Under the pieces are notes generated by a model. That model had not been told where the DNA came from. It was given only the letters and a program-made list of their open reading frames with translations, and did not search any database. This document shows, piece by piece, positions 21,108 through 29,957 of a stretch of DNA of 64,000 nt; position 1 is the stretch's first letter, and every line of letters starts with the position of its first letter. Source of the stretch: Pseudomonadota bacterium (GTDB lineage: Bacteria; Pseudomonadota; Gammaproteobacteria; Xanthomonadales; Xanthomonadaceae); the NCBI GenBank assembly GCA_021821195.1, contig JAKACT010000001.1:310001-374000 (forward strand). Reading direction: 5' to 3'. The position numbers were made by a program, and so were the translations under genes.

Positions 21108-22357
21108 GCGCTTTTCCACTCGTTCGCGGGGCGTTCGTCGGCGATCATCGCATCGAAGTCCTGGCGCTTGCGGACCAGCGCGTAGCGGCCATCCTCCACC
21201 AGCACTTCCGCCGCCAGCGGGCGCGAGTTGTAGGTCGATGCCATCGACGCGCCATAGGCACCCGCGCCGAGGATGGCGACCAGATCGCCGGCCTCGCAGC
21301 GCGGCATCTCGCGCTGCCGGGCGAAGGTGTCGCCGGTCTCGCAGACCGGGCCGACCACGTCATAGGCCACGCGCTCGCGGCCGGCATCGCCGCCGACCCG
21401 CACGATGTCATGCCAGGCGTCGTACAGGCTGGGCCGCAGCAGGTCGTTCATGCCTGCGTCCAGCATCAGGAAGCGACGCGCGCGGCCGTGCTTTTCCAGC
21501 ACCACGCGGGTCAGCAGCAGCCCGGCTTCGGCCATCAGCCAGCGGCCTGGCTCCACCAGGATGCGTCCGCCGAAACCGGCCAGCGCTTCGCGGATCGCGG
21601 CCGCGTAGGCGGCCGCCTCCGGCGCCACTTCGCCATCACGGTAACGCACGCCAAGGCCGCCACCCACGTCGATACTGGCGATGGCATGGCCGGCGGCTTC
21701 CAACTCGCGCCAGAACGCGGCCATCCGCTGCAGCGCCTCGCGCACCGGCTGCAGGCTCAGCAGCTGCGAGCCGATGTGCATGTGCAGGCCGTCCAGGCGC
21801 AGGTTCGGCCACTGCGCGGCGCCATCGAACCACGCCCGCGCCTCGTCCGTCGGCACGCCGAACTTGTTCTCCGCCTTGCCGGTGGAGATCTTGGCGTGGG
21901 TGAGCGCATCCACGTCGGGATTGATCCGTACCGACGCCACCGCGACGCATCCGCGGGCAGCCGCGATGCGCTGGATGGCATCGAGCTCCGCACGCGATTC
22001 CACGTTGAAGCGGTCGATGCCCGCGGCCAGCGCCGCGTCGATTTCCGCGTCAGTCTTGCCGACCCCGGAAAACACGATGTCGGCCGCGGCGATGCCCGCA
22101 CGCAGCGCGCGTTCCATCTCGCCACCGGAAACGATGTCCGCACCCGCGCCCTCGGCTGCCAGCAGCCGTAGGATCGCGCCGTTGCCGTTGGCCTTGACCG
22201 CGTAGCGGATGCCGGCATCCAGCCCCGCCAGCGCATCGCGCAGTGCGCGAACGCGCCCGCGGATCGCCGGCGCCGAATACACGTAAAGCGGCGTACCTTC
22301 GCGTGCCGCCAGCGCCGCCAGCGCCACGCCCTCGACCGTGCCCGTTGTCGCGTCCAT
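21104..22357 (-). CDS. lysA: Diaminopimelate decarboxylase
   Basis: PLP enzyme that converts meso-diaminopimelate to L-lysine, 417 residues. Motifs: PLP lysine in YAVKANGN, HIGSQ, the phosphate-binding GGGLG, EPGRWL, the CETGD cysteine contributed across the dimer, and GAYGASMASTYNSRP. It is the stand-alone form; many Xanthomonas carry LysA fused to an aspartokinase. The ATG at 22357 is preferred (GGAAG upstream); an in-frame TTG at 22381 is the longer option. It leads an operon with two exported peptidase-like genes, which suggests use of DAP from digested cell walls as well as biosynthesis. Confidence 0.95.
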   Translation of the reverse strand: MDATTGTVEGVALAALAAREGTPLYVYSAPAIRGRVRALRDALAGLDAGIRYAVKANGNGAILRLLAAEGAGADIVSGGEMERALRAGIAAADIVFSGVGKTDAEIDAALAAGIDRFNVESRAELDAIQRIAAARGCVAVASVRINPDVDALTHAKISTGKAENKFGVPTDEARAWFDGAAQWPNLRLDGLHMHIGSQLLSLQPVREALQRMAAFWRELEAAGHAIASIDVGGGLGVRYRDGEVAPEAAAYAAAIREALAGFGGRILVEPGRWLMAEAGLLLTRVVLEKHGRARRFLMLDAGMNDLLRPSLYDAWHDIVRVGGDAGRERVAYDVVGPVCETGDTFARQREMPRCEAGDLVAILGAGAYGASMASTYNSRPLAAEVLVEDGRYALVRKRQDFDAMIADERPANEWKSA

Positions 22358-22379
22358 CCAGCGCACTTCCGTTCCGTTC

Positions 22380-22409
22380 AAAAAAAATGGCGGCCCGGCT
22401 AGGGCCGCC
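22380..22409 (-). terminator. Intrinsic terminator of the TonB-dependent receptor gene
   Basis: A perfect eight-base stem (GGCGGCCC with GGGCCGCC, loop of five) is followed on the minus strand by an A and then eight T residues. It lies 41 bases past the receptor stop codon and just before lysA, so it separates the receptor transcript from the lysA operon. Confidence 0.88.
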
Positions 22410-22450
22410 TCCAGGGGAACCGCAAAATAAACAGGGATACGGCGCAGGGA

Positions 22451-25429
22451 TCAGTAGTTCCAGGTCACGACCAGCTGGGTGTAGCGCGGCGACTGCCAGC
22501 CCCAGCCTTCGCCGAAGTGCGGCATCTTGTTGCCGGGCGTGCTCTCGTAACGCGAGTGCACCTCCACCACCGTCTGCTCGTTGAGCAAGTTATAGACCGA
22601 GAGGCGTGCCTTCAGATCCACGCCCGGCACCGGCAGCGACCAAGTGATGTTGGCACTCAGGTCCTTCACCCACGGCATCCGGCCGAACGCCCCACGCGGC
22701 GAATAGACCAGTTCACGCGTGGTGTAGTCGCCGCAGCCCGAGACGCACAACCAGCCAGAACCACCACCCGACGATTCCCTGGGACCACCCGCAGAGCGGT
22801 TGTCGTTCGGCCAACGCACGCCATAGGCCGTGATCGGGCCGCCGGAAATGGCGGAGAAGGTCGCGCCAATGCTCCAGGTTTCGTTGAACTTATAGCTGCC
22901 GCGCAGCTTGAGTTGGTGCCGGTGGTCGTTGAACAGGACGCCATAGCGCTCGTTGACCGCGGGATGATCGTAATACTGGACCAAGTTGGTCCAGTTCAAC
23001 CCCGTGTCGGAGTTCACCGGGCCTTCGACGTTGCCCTCGCTCTTCGACCAGATGTAGCTGGCATTGAAAGCCCACTTGTCGTCCCAGGCGCGGTCAAGCT
23101 GGAACTCCACCGCCTTGTAGGTGCGCCGAGGCTTCTTGTAGCCCATGACCACTTTGCTGCCGGACGTGATCCAGCCATCCTGCGAATTGTCGAACGTCAC
23201 CCATTCTTCGGTATCCGGACACCAAAGAGTGTTGGTCTCCCCAGGATTCAAAATCGGCCAGTCACCCGAGTACCAGTCGCACCCTTCGACGTGCCGGATA
23301 CTGACATCCTCAACCGCACGGGTCACGCGACGGTAAGTCGCATTCACGCCATACGACCACTCGTGGTTGATCGCCTGCTGGAAGCCGAGGATGAACTCGT
23401 CCTGGAAGACCTGCTTGAGGTCGCGCGCGACCGCCGTCCTCATGTCGGAAGGCGCGGGGGCGTTCATGTCGGTGTTGACAGGGCCGATCTGCGCCCCGAG
23501 CTTCGGCAGGAGATAAGGCGCGCCGGTCGTCGGATGGGCGCCCTGTGTCCAGCCGTCGAGCACATAGTAGGTATGCTCGTCAGTGGTGCCTCCGCCAAAA
23601 TAGTCGGTGATCTTGTTCGTCAGGGGAGTGTAGTAACGACCCGCATTGCCAAAGACCTTCGTGGTGCCATCGCCCTTGACGTCCCAGCTGAAGCCCAGGC
23701 GCGGGGAAATCATGTCACTGAAATCGGCCGCGGCGAACGTTGCGCCAGAGGCGAGCGTGTTGGTGAACTTGTCGGCGCGCACGCCAAGGCTCAACAACAG
23801 GTTCGGAGTAATGCTCCAATTGTCCTCAAGGTAGAGCGCCTGCACCTTGGTGCTCACCGGGGAGCCGGTGATGAAGCGCCGCACATCGACGATGGCATTG
23901 ACGCCCGCGGGAATGACGGTGCCGTTCAGCGGACCTCCCGGTGTGGCTCCCAGCACCGAATAACTGAGGCCATCACCAGGGTAGTACGACGAACTATCGG
24001 AATCGGAGACTTCCTGGTCGGCACCAAAGCGCAGGAGGTGGTCGCCGAGCGTCCATTCGAAGTCCAGCCTTGCCGCCCTGCGCTCGTCTTCGCGGTTGTT
24101 GATGGCGCCGTTGCTCGGATGGCAGCCTTCGGGCGTGGTCTTCGGCCCGAACTTGGTGGTATAGGCGCCATCACGGCTGACGATGCTGCAGTCGCCGTCC
24201 AGCGGCGTACCGCTGAGGCTGCTGCGCTTGTTGACGCCATACAGCGCCTTGGCCATGAAGTTGTCGCCGAAGTGGCCGGTATAGGTCAGCGACCAGTTGT
24301 CGCCGCCGGAGCCGGCGGTGCTGCTGCCGCGGGACTCCCCGCGGGCTTGGCTGTCCCAGTCATACCCGTACTTTTCCGTGGTCGAGTCGGCCTTGTCGGA
24401 AAATGCCAGGAACTCCAACTTGTGGTCGTCGCTGATCTGCCAATCGAGCTTGGCGCCCCAAAAATCGTTCTTGCTTTCGGTGTACCAGGCTTCGGTGGTA
24501 TCGATGTCCCTGGGACTGCTGTCACGCACCTCATACATCGCGAAGAAGAACAGCCTGTCTTTCAGGATGGGGCCAGACGCCCAGATATTCGTCTTGTAGA
24601 ACGGACTCGCATCGCGACTGGTGCGGTCGCGCTCCACAAGGTCGCCATCCTTGTAGAAGCGATCGGTGGTGGATGCCGCCCATGCCGCCGGCTGCATGGT
24701 GACCTGTGCGCCCGCATGGAACTCGTTGCCACCGGAACGGGTTACTGCGTTGATCACGCCGCCGGTACTGCGGCCAAACTCGGCCGAATAACCACCCGTC
24801 TTGACCTGCACTTCCTCATAGAAGTTGAACGGAACCGACGAATACCCCTGGCGGTAGTAGGGGTCGGTTACGTTCAATCCATTGATGTAAGCCACGTTCT
24901 CCGCCATCGACGAACCACCGAAAGAGAGGCCGCCCAAGGCCGCCGAAGGCACTACGCCGGGCGCCAGCAGCGCAACCGAGCCAAGGCTTTGGTCCACCGG
25001 CAGGCGCGCGATTTCCTCGCGGGTGATGTTCGTCGCAGACTCGGTCGAATACACGTCCACGCGATTTACTACTCGTGACCCGATCACCTGCACGGCACTG
25101 AGGTTCACTGCGCCGCTGTCGGTCAGGTTGACGGTCGTGGTGCCGCCCAAGGAGACGGTGACGAGGACGGGCTCGCCCGAGCCCGAGCTTAAGCGGTACT
25201 GACCCGGCGGGAGCTGGGCGATGCGATAGCTGCCATCGGCACTGACCTTCGCGCTGCGGGTTTGACCGGTCGCGGCATTGGTGATCGTGAGTTCCGTTCC
25301 AGCCTGGGCACGGCCTGCCACCGCACCGGTGACTGCCTGCGCAAGCGCGGGAGCAGCAACGAACGACGATAGGCACAAGCCCATGGCGATACTGAGTACG
25401 GACTTGCGCAAATTGCGGGTGCTGCTCAT
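22451..25429 (-). CDS. TonB-dependent receptor, Oar type
   Basis: A 992-residue outer-membrane transporter. Signal peptide at about 1-31 (ending APALAQA), a carboxypeptidase-regulatory-like beta sandwich (about 34-95), the plug domain (about 110-225, with INGLNVTDPYYRQGY and GGYSAEFGRSTGGVINAVT), and a 22-strand barrel ending in the aromatic TWNY. This architecture is that of the Oar subfamily common in Lysobacter and Xanthomonas. The imported ligand is unknown; location between DAP/peptide enzymes suggests peptides or murein fragments. The start ATG at 25429 follows GAGAGGT. It is divergent from the NlpC/P60 operon and ends at a strong terminator. Confidence 0.93.
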   Translation of the reverse strand: MSSTRNLRKSVLSIAMGLCLSSFVAAPALAQAVTGAVAGRAQAGTELTITNAATGQTRSAKVSADGSYRIAQLPPGQYRLSSGSGEPVLVTVSLGGTTTVNLTDSGAVNLSAVQVIGSRVVNRVDVYSTESATNITREEIARLPVDQSLGSVALLAPGVVPSAALGGLSFGGSSMAENVAYINGLNVTDPYYRQGYSSVPFNFYEEVQVKTGGYSAEFGRSTGGVINAVTRSGGNEFHAGAQVTMQPAAWAASTTDRFYKDGDLVERDRTSRDASPFYKTNIWASGPILKDRLFFFAMYEVRDSSPRDIDTTEAWYTESKNDFWGAKLDWQISDDHKLEFLAFSDKADSTTEKYGYDWDSQARGESRGSSTAGSGGDNWSLTYTGHFGDNFMAKALYGVNKRSSLSGTPLDGDCSIVSRDGAYTTKFGPKTTPEGCHPSNGAINNREDERRAARLDFEWTLGDHLLRFGADQEVSDSDSSSYYPGDGLSYSVLGATPGGPLNGTVIPAGVNAIVDVRRFITGSPVSTKVQALYLEDNWSITPNLLLSLGVRADKFTNTLASGATFAAADFSDMISPRLGFSWDVKGDGTTKVFGNAGRYYTPLTNKITDYFGGGTTDEHTYYVLDGWTQGAHPTTGAPYLLPKLGAQIGPVNTDMNAPAPSDMRTAVARDLKQVFQDEFILGFQQAINHEWSYGVNATYRRVTRAVEDVSIRHVEGCDWYSGDWPILNPGETNTLWCPDTEEWVTFDNSQDGWITSGSKVVMGYKKPRRTYKAVEFQLDRAWDDKWAFNASYIWSKSEGNVEGPVNSDTGLNWTNLVQYYDHPAVNERYGVLFNDHRHQLKLRGSYKFNETWSIGATFSAISGGPITAYGVRWPNDNRSAGGPRESSGGGSGWLCVSGCGDYTTRELVYSPRGAFGRMPWVKDLSANITWSLPVPGVDLKARLSVYNLLNEQTVVEVHSRYESTPGNKMPHFGEGWGWQSPRYTQLVVTWNY

Positions 25430-25521
25430 AACCTCTCCCCGGTCGATGATTGGATTGCCCTGGATGCCGCGGCACGCGGGATTCCCGCCCCTCGCCTGCC
25501 ATCGGCAGCGACTGTCTTGGC

Positions 25522-25550
25522 TGTGTAACACGTGGGGAAAGTGTGGTCAA
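25522..25550 (-). promoter_or_regulatory. Candidate promoter for the TonB receptor
   Basis: On the minus strand TTGACC (25550-25545) and TACACA (25527-25522) are 17 bases apart, about 93 bases upstream of the receptor ATG. The -10 match is weak. It lies in the unusually AT-rich divergent region. Confidence 0.3.
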
Positions 25551-25560
25551 TAATTTATTC

Positions 25561-25590
25561 TTGACGTATAACAATCTCGAATCACATATT
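25561..25590 (+). promoter_or_regulatory. Candidate promoter for the NlpC/P60-epimerase operon
   Basis: TTGACG (25561-25566) and CATATT (25585-25590) are 18 bases apart in an AT-rich patch of an otherwise GC-rich chromosome, about 74 bases upstream of the ATG at 25664. The divergent receptor promoter lies within 40 bases, so one regulator could control both directions. Confidence 0.4.
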
Positions 25591-25663
25591 CCGCAGCGCA
25601 CAATCCGTAACATCGCCCGCACCGGCCATCACCCGGCTACGGACACTCTCTGAAGGAGTCGGA

Positions 25664-27097
25664 ATGACATCCATGCGATCCACCCGCGCCGGAATGCCGG
25701 CCATGCGCATGCTGGCCTTGGCGTTGGCATTGGCGACCCTGCCGGGCATGGCGCGCACGCCGCAGGCCAACCCACTACCGGTGCCTGCGCACGGCGTCGT
25801 CGGCGTCGCGGACGCCCAGCTCAGCCCGGATTTCTGGATCGCCCGCGCCCAAGCCCCGGATGCACCGCTGATGACGCGCGCTGCCATCGACGCCCGCAAC
25901 GCCCGGCTGCTGCGCGAAGACACGTCGATGCACGACCTGGCCGCGCTGCCGGCAACGCTGGCAAGCAAGCAGGTGACCGACTGGATCAGCGGCCTGGCCT
26001 CGCCGCCGACGCGCGCGCTCTGGGATGAAGCCGGCAATCCAGTGGCGAAGGCCGCCCTTGATGCCATCGTCGCCAACCGCGCGCTCGACGCCATCCCCGC
26101 CAGCCAGCCGACCCGCTTCGGCATGGCCGTCCAGCGTGCCGCGCTGCGCGCCTTCCCGACGGCGCTGCGCGTGTTCAACAGCAACGACGACGCCGACATC
26201 GACCGCTTCCAGGAAAGCGCGCTGTTCCCGGGCGACCCGGTGGTGATCGCGCATGCCAGCGGCGACGGCCAATGGCTGTTCGTGGTCAGCCCGCGCTACG
26301 CCGCGTGGGTGGAGGCCACGGCGATCGCAGCTGGCAGCCGCGATGCCGTGCTGGGCCATGGCCAGCGCACGCCCTACCGGGTCATCACCGGCGCCAAGCC
26401 GCGCACCGTGTTCACCCGCGAGGAGCCGCGCCTGTCCGAGCTGCAGCTGGACATGGGCACCCGCGTGCCGCTGGCGCAGGCGGCGCCGGACCAGCCGGTC
26501 AACGGCCAGCACCCCTACAGCGCGTGGACCCTGTCGCTGCCGGTGCGCAACGCCGACGACCGGCTGGCGTTCGCGCCCGCGCTGCTGCAGAAAATCGCCG
26601 ACAGCCAGGCCGACTACCTGCCGCTGACTCGCGCCAACATCCTCCGCCAGGCCTTCAAGTTCCTCGGCGAACGCTACGGCTGGGGCCATTCGTACAACGG
26701 CCGCGATTGCAGCGGCTTCGTCTCCGACGTGTACCGCAGCATGGGCGTGCAGTTGCCGCGCAACACCAGCGCGCAGGCGGTCAGCCCGGTGTTCGCGCGC
26801 ACCCGCTTCACCCCGGATGACACGCGGGCAACGCGCATGGCCGCAATCAAGTCCCTGCAGATCGGCGACCTGGTCTACATCCCCGGCCACGTGATGATGT
26901 ACATCGGCGACATCGACGGCATGCCCTACGTGATCCACGACACCAATGGCGGTACCGTGCTCGGCGCGGACGGCAAGCCGCGTTCGCTGCGCCTCAACGG
27001 CGTCTCGGTCACCCCGCTGCTACCGCTGCGCTTCGGCAAGGACCACGATTACGTGGATCGCATCACCAACATCGTCAAGGTGGCAGCTGCCCAATGA
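25664..27097 (+). CDS. Exported NlpC/P60 peptidase with SH3-like domains (YkfC type)
   Basis: A 477-residue protein with an N-terminal export signal (about 1-32), SH3b-like modules (about 120-290) and an NlpC/P60 cysteine-peptidase domain (about 300-460). The catalytic Cys349 lies in GRDCSGFVSDVY, the histidine in GHVMMYIGD (about 409) and the third polar residue in VIHDTNG. This domain order is that of gamma-D-glutamyl-L-diamino-acid endopeptidases such as YkfC, which cut between D-Glu and DAP in stem peptides with a free L-Ala. GAAGGAG lies just before the ATG. The stop overlaps the epimerase ATG, mirroring the ykfC-ykfB linkage of Bacillus. Confidence 0.9.
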   Translation: MTSMRSTRAGMPAMRMLALALALATLPGMARTPQANPLPVPAHGVVGVADAQLSPDFWIARAQAPDAPLMTRAAIDARNARLLREDTSMHDLAALPATLASKQVTDWISGLASPPTRALWDEAGNPVAKAALDAIVANRALDAIPASQPTRFGMAVQRAALRAFPTALRVFNSNDDADIDRFQESALFPGDPVVIAHASGDGQWLFVVSPRYAAWVEATAIAAGSRDAVLGHGQRTPYRVITGAKPRTVFTREEPRLSELQLDMGTRVPLAQAAPDQPVNGQHPYSAWTLSLPVRNADDRLAFAPALLQKIADSQADYLPLTRANILRQAFKFLGERYGWGHSYNGRDCSGFVSDVYRSMGVQLPRNTSAQAVSPVFARTRFTPDDTRATRMAAIKSLQIGDLVYIPGHVMMYIGDIDGMPYVIHDTNGGTVLGADGKPRSLRLNGVSVTPLLPLRFGKDHDYVDRITNIVKVAAAQ

Positions 27098-28200
27098 AGA
27101 TCACTGACATCCGCTTCGGCATGCTGCGCGTGCCGCTGAAAACCCCGTTCAAGACCGCGCTGCGCACCGTCGAGCAGGTGGAGGACGTGGTGGTGATGGT
27201 GCACACCGACGATGGCCACGTGGGCTACGGCAGCGCACCCGCCACCGCGGTCATCACCGGCGACACCCACGGCTCCATCGTCGAGGCCATCCGCCACTAC
27301 ATCGCGCCGCGCCTGGTCGGCCACGAGATCGCCAACCTCAACCACCTCACCCACCTGGTGCAGGGCGCGATGGAGAAGAACACCAGCGCCAAGGCGGCGG
27401 TGGAGATCGCCCTGTACGACCTATGGGGCCAGCTGTACCGCGCGCCGATCTACCAGCTGCTGGGCGGCGGCGACCCGGCCATCACCACCGACATCACCAT
27501 CAGCGTGGACTACATCGACAAGATGGTGGCGGACTCGCTGGCGGCGGTGGAGCGCGGCTTCGAATCGCTGAAGATCAAGGTGGGCAAGGACATCGGCCTG
27601 GACATCGAGCGCACCAAGGCGATCCACGCCGCTGTGGAAGGCCGCGCCCTGCTGCGCCTCGACGCCAACCAGGGCTGGACCGCCAAGCAGGCGGTGTATG
27701 CGCTGCAGACGCTGGAGGATGCGGGGGTCAAGCTCGAACTGGTCGAACAGCCGGTCAAGGCGCACGACCTGGCCGGCCTGCGCTACGTCACCGAGCGCGT
27801 GCACACCCCGGTGATGGCCGACGAAAGCGTGTTCGGCCCGCGCGAGGTGGTGGAGCTGATCCGCATGCGCGCCGCCGACATCGTCAACATCAAGCTGATG
27901 AAGACCGGCGGCATTTCCAACGCGGTCAAGATCGCCGACATTTGCAGCCTGTACGGGATCGACTGCATGATCGGCTGCATGCTTGAATCCAGTATCGGCG
28001 TGGCCGCGGCCGTGCACTTGGCGGTGGCGAAGTCGGACGTGATCAGCAAGGTGGACCTCGACGGGCCGTCGCTGTGCCGCTTCGACCCGGTGCAGAGCGG
28101 CGTGGTGTTCAACGAATCGGAGATCAGCGTGACCGACGCACCGGGACTGGGCATCCGCCACATCGAAGGCCTCGCGCCCGCGCATGACCTGGCCGCCTGA
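27094..28200 (+). CDS. L-Ala-D/L-Glu epimerase (dipeptide epimerase, enolase superfamily)
   Basis: A 368-residue enolase-superfamily enzyme of the muconate-lactonizing subgroup. Catalytic lysines lie in SLKIKVGK (about 159-161) and NIKLMK (about 267); the metal ligands are the Asp of RLDANQGW, the Glu of LVEQP and the Asp of MADES. The DLDGP motif near 322-325 is the Asp-x-Asp signature that holds the ammonium group of a dipeptide, which points to L-Ala-D/L-Glu epimerase (YcjG/YkfB) rather than a sugar-acid enzyme. It would turn murein-derived L-Ala-D-Glu into L-Ala-L-Glu for ordinary dipeptidases. It overlaps the peptidase gene by ATGA. Confidence 0.93.
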   Translation: MKITDIRFGMLRVPLKTPFKTALRTVEQVEDVVVMVHTDDGHVGYGSAPATAVITGDTHGSIVEAIRHYIAPRLVGHEIANLNHLTHLVQGAMEKNTSAKAAVEIALYDLWGQLYRAPIYQLLGGGDPAITTDITISVDYIDKMVADSLAAVERGFESLKIKVGKDIGLDIERTKAIHAAVEGRALLRLDANQGWTAKQAVYALQTLEDAGVKLELVEQPVKAHDLAGLRYVTERVHTPVMADESVFGPREVVELIRMRAADIVNIKLMKTGGISNAVKIADICSLYGIDCMIGCMLESSIGVAAAVHLAVAKSDVISKVDLDGPSLCRFDPVQSGVVFNESEISVTDAPGLGIRHIEGLAPAHDLAA

Positions 28201-28210
28201 GGCAATCCCG

Positions 28211-29059
28211 GTGGGCACGGCGCTGGTCAAGATCCGCTCCGAGCGCGACCGCATGTCGGCGATCGAGCGGCGCATCGCCGACTTCATCGTCGAGAACGCC
28301 CAGCTGCTGCGCGACTACTCCTCGCAGCAGCTGGCCAACGCGCTGGGCATCAGCCAGTCCAGCGTGGTCAAGTTCTGCCAGAAGCTCGGCTTCAAGGGTT
28401 ATCCGGACCTCAAGCTGGCGATCAACGAGGCGGTGATCCGCGCCGACAGCAACGGCAGCACGCAGCCGCTGCCGCAGGATGCCTCGCACGCGGCCGCGCA
28501 GGGCTACGGCCTGTGGCTGCGCAAGTCGGAGGCCGAGGAAGCCACCCGCCTGATCAACCCACCCGGCACCCTGACCGCCGTGGCCGAGGCGATCGGACGC
28601 GCCGGCACGGTGTTCATCATCGGCCTGGGCGAAGACGACCTGCACGCGCGCACGCTGGCGCTGCGGCTGGCCCAGCTGGGCATCCTCACCGTGCACAACT
28701 TCGACGCCGCGCACATGACCGCCAGCTTGTCCGCGGCCAGGCCGGACGACGTGCTACTGGCGTTCTCCGAGCACGGCCAGCAGCCCGCGCTGGGCCAACT
28801 GGCGCGGCATATGCGCAGCCAGCGCGGCAAGGTAGTGACCATCACCCGCCACAGCGCCAATGCCCTGCGCGCGCAGGCCGACCTGGCGATGCTGGTGTCC
28901 GCGCACGACGAGCGCACGCACATCGAGCCGCTGCTCTACCACTCCGCCCTGCAGCACCTGCTCGACCGGCTGTTCATCCGCCTGTACGAAGCCGACGGCG
29001 CGCGCCGCGCCCGCCTGCAGGAAACGCTGGAGCGCATCCAGCCGCTGCTGGAACCGTGA
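28211..29059 (+). CDS. RpiR/MurR-family transcriptional regulator with a degenerate SIS domain
   Basis: About 282 residues: an N-terminal helix-turn-helix of the HTH_6 (RpiR) type (about 5-80, SSQQLANALGISQSSVVKFCQKLGFKGYPDLK) and a C-terminal SIS fold (about 110-260). In MurR-like proteins the SIS domain binds a sugar phosphate through SxSGxT; here the block reads AFSEHGQQP and the first loop GLGEDD lacks the usual serine, so a different ligand is likely. It sits in the peptidase-epimerase-transporter operon and probably controls it. GTG 28211 is chosen because TGAGG precedes it; ATG 28184, inside the epimerase gene, is the alternative. Confidence 0.87.
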   Translation: MGTALVKIRSERDRMSAIERRIADFIVENAQLLRDYSSQQLANALGISQSSVVKFCQKLGFKGYPDLKLAINEAVIRADSNGSTQPLPQDASHAAAQGYGLWLRKSEAEEATRLINPPGTLTAVAEAIGRAGTVFIIGLGEDDLHARTLALRLAQLGILTVHNFDAAHMTASLSAARPDDVLLAFSEHGQQPALGQLARHMRSQRGKVVTITRHSANALRAQADLAMLVSAHDERTHIEPLLYHSALQHLLDRLFIRLYEADGARRARLQETLERIQPLLEP

Positions 29060-29156
29060 TGGCCTGGCCTCGCCTCGGGCAGGCAATGACGACATCCCCA
29101 CCCGGCCGGAACCCCCCGGCAAAAGCCCGCTACGATTCCACGATTACCCGGACCCA

Positions 29157-29957
29157 ATGACGATGCCGATCCGCCGCACCACCACCGCCCTGCTTGCCCT
29201 GGCGCTCGCCGCCTGCGCCCATCGCACCGGACTACCTTCCGCGGATGCCCAGCACTGGGCGGACGCACGACAGCTGGTGCTGGTGACGTCCGCCGACTGG
29301 GACGCCACCGGTGGCGAGCTGCGCCGCTTCGAGCGCAACGGCGATGGTGACGGCTGGAAGCAGGTCGGCGAGGCGATGCCGGTGACGCTGGGCCGCGGCG
29401 GCAGCGGCTGGGGCCTCGGCCTGAACCCGCAGCGCGGCGACGGCCCGGTCAAGCGCGAGGGCGACGGCAAGGCGCCGGCCGGCGTGTTCGCCATCGGCAC
29501 CGCGTTCGGTTACGCCGACAGCGCGAACACCGGCCTGCGTTACCAGGCGATGACCGCCAATGACTGGTGCATCGACGTGCCGGCCTCGAACTACTACAAC
29601 AGGATCATCGACCGCAGCACGGTCAAGGCGCCCTACCTCGACCAGTCCAGCGAGCCGATGCGCCGCGACCTGCATGCCGACGGCGACCAGCGTTACCGGG
29701 AAGGCTTCGTGATCGAACACAACGAAGGCGGCGTGGAGCGCCAAGGCGGCAGCTGCATCTTCGCCCACCTGTGGAAGGCGCCCGGGGAAACCACCGCTGG
29801 CTGCACCGCGATGGCGCCGGCCAGCATGGACGCGCTGCTGGCATGGCTGGATGCGGGCCGCAGGCCGGTGTTCGTGCTGCTGCCGAAGGCCCAGTACGTG
29901 GCGCTGAAGCGGGATTGGAAGCTACCGGAAATCACCGCGCCGGAGGCCCGCCCGTGA
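29157..29957 (+). CDS. L,D-transpeptidase (YkuD)-family lipoprotein
   Basis: A 266-residue putative lipoprotein: lipobox ALAAC near residue 21, then a YkuD-type domain of the COG3786 group. Landmarks are KREGDGKAPAGVFAIG, YYNRIIDR, FVIEHN, FAHLWKAPGETTAGCTAM with the likely nucleophile Cys216, and a C-terminal PVFVLLP strand. YkuD enzymes form or cut bonds at DAP in murein; this subgroup may instead be a carboxypeptidase. The gene follows the regulator by about 100 bp, and its stop overlaps the transporter GTG. ATG 29157 and ATG 29163 are both possible starts. Confidence 0.87.
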   Translation: MTMPIRRTTTALLALALAACAHRTGLPSADAQHWADARQLVLVTSADWDATGGELRRFERNGDGDGWKQVGEAMPVTLGRGGSGWGLGLNPQRGDGPVKREGDGKAPAGVFAIGTAFGYADSANTGLRYQAMTANDWCIDVPASNYYNRIIDRSTVKAPYLDQSSEPMRRDLHADGDQRYREGFVIEHNEGGVERQGGSCIFAHLWKAPGETTAGCTAMAPASMDALLAWLDAGRRPVFVLLPKAQYVALKRDWKLPEITAPEARP

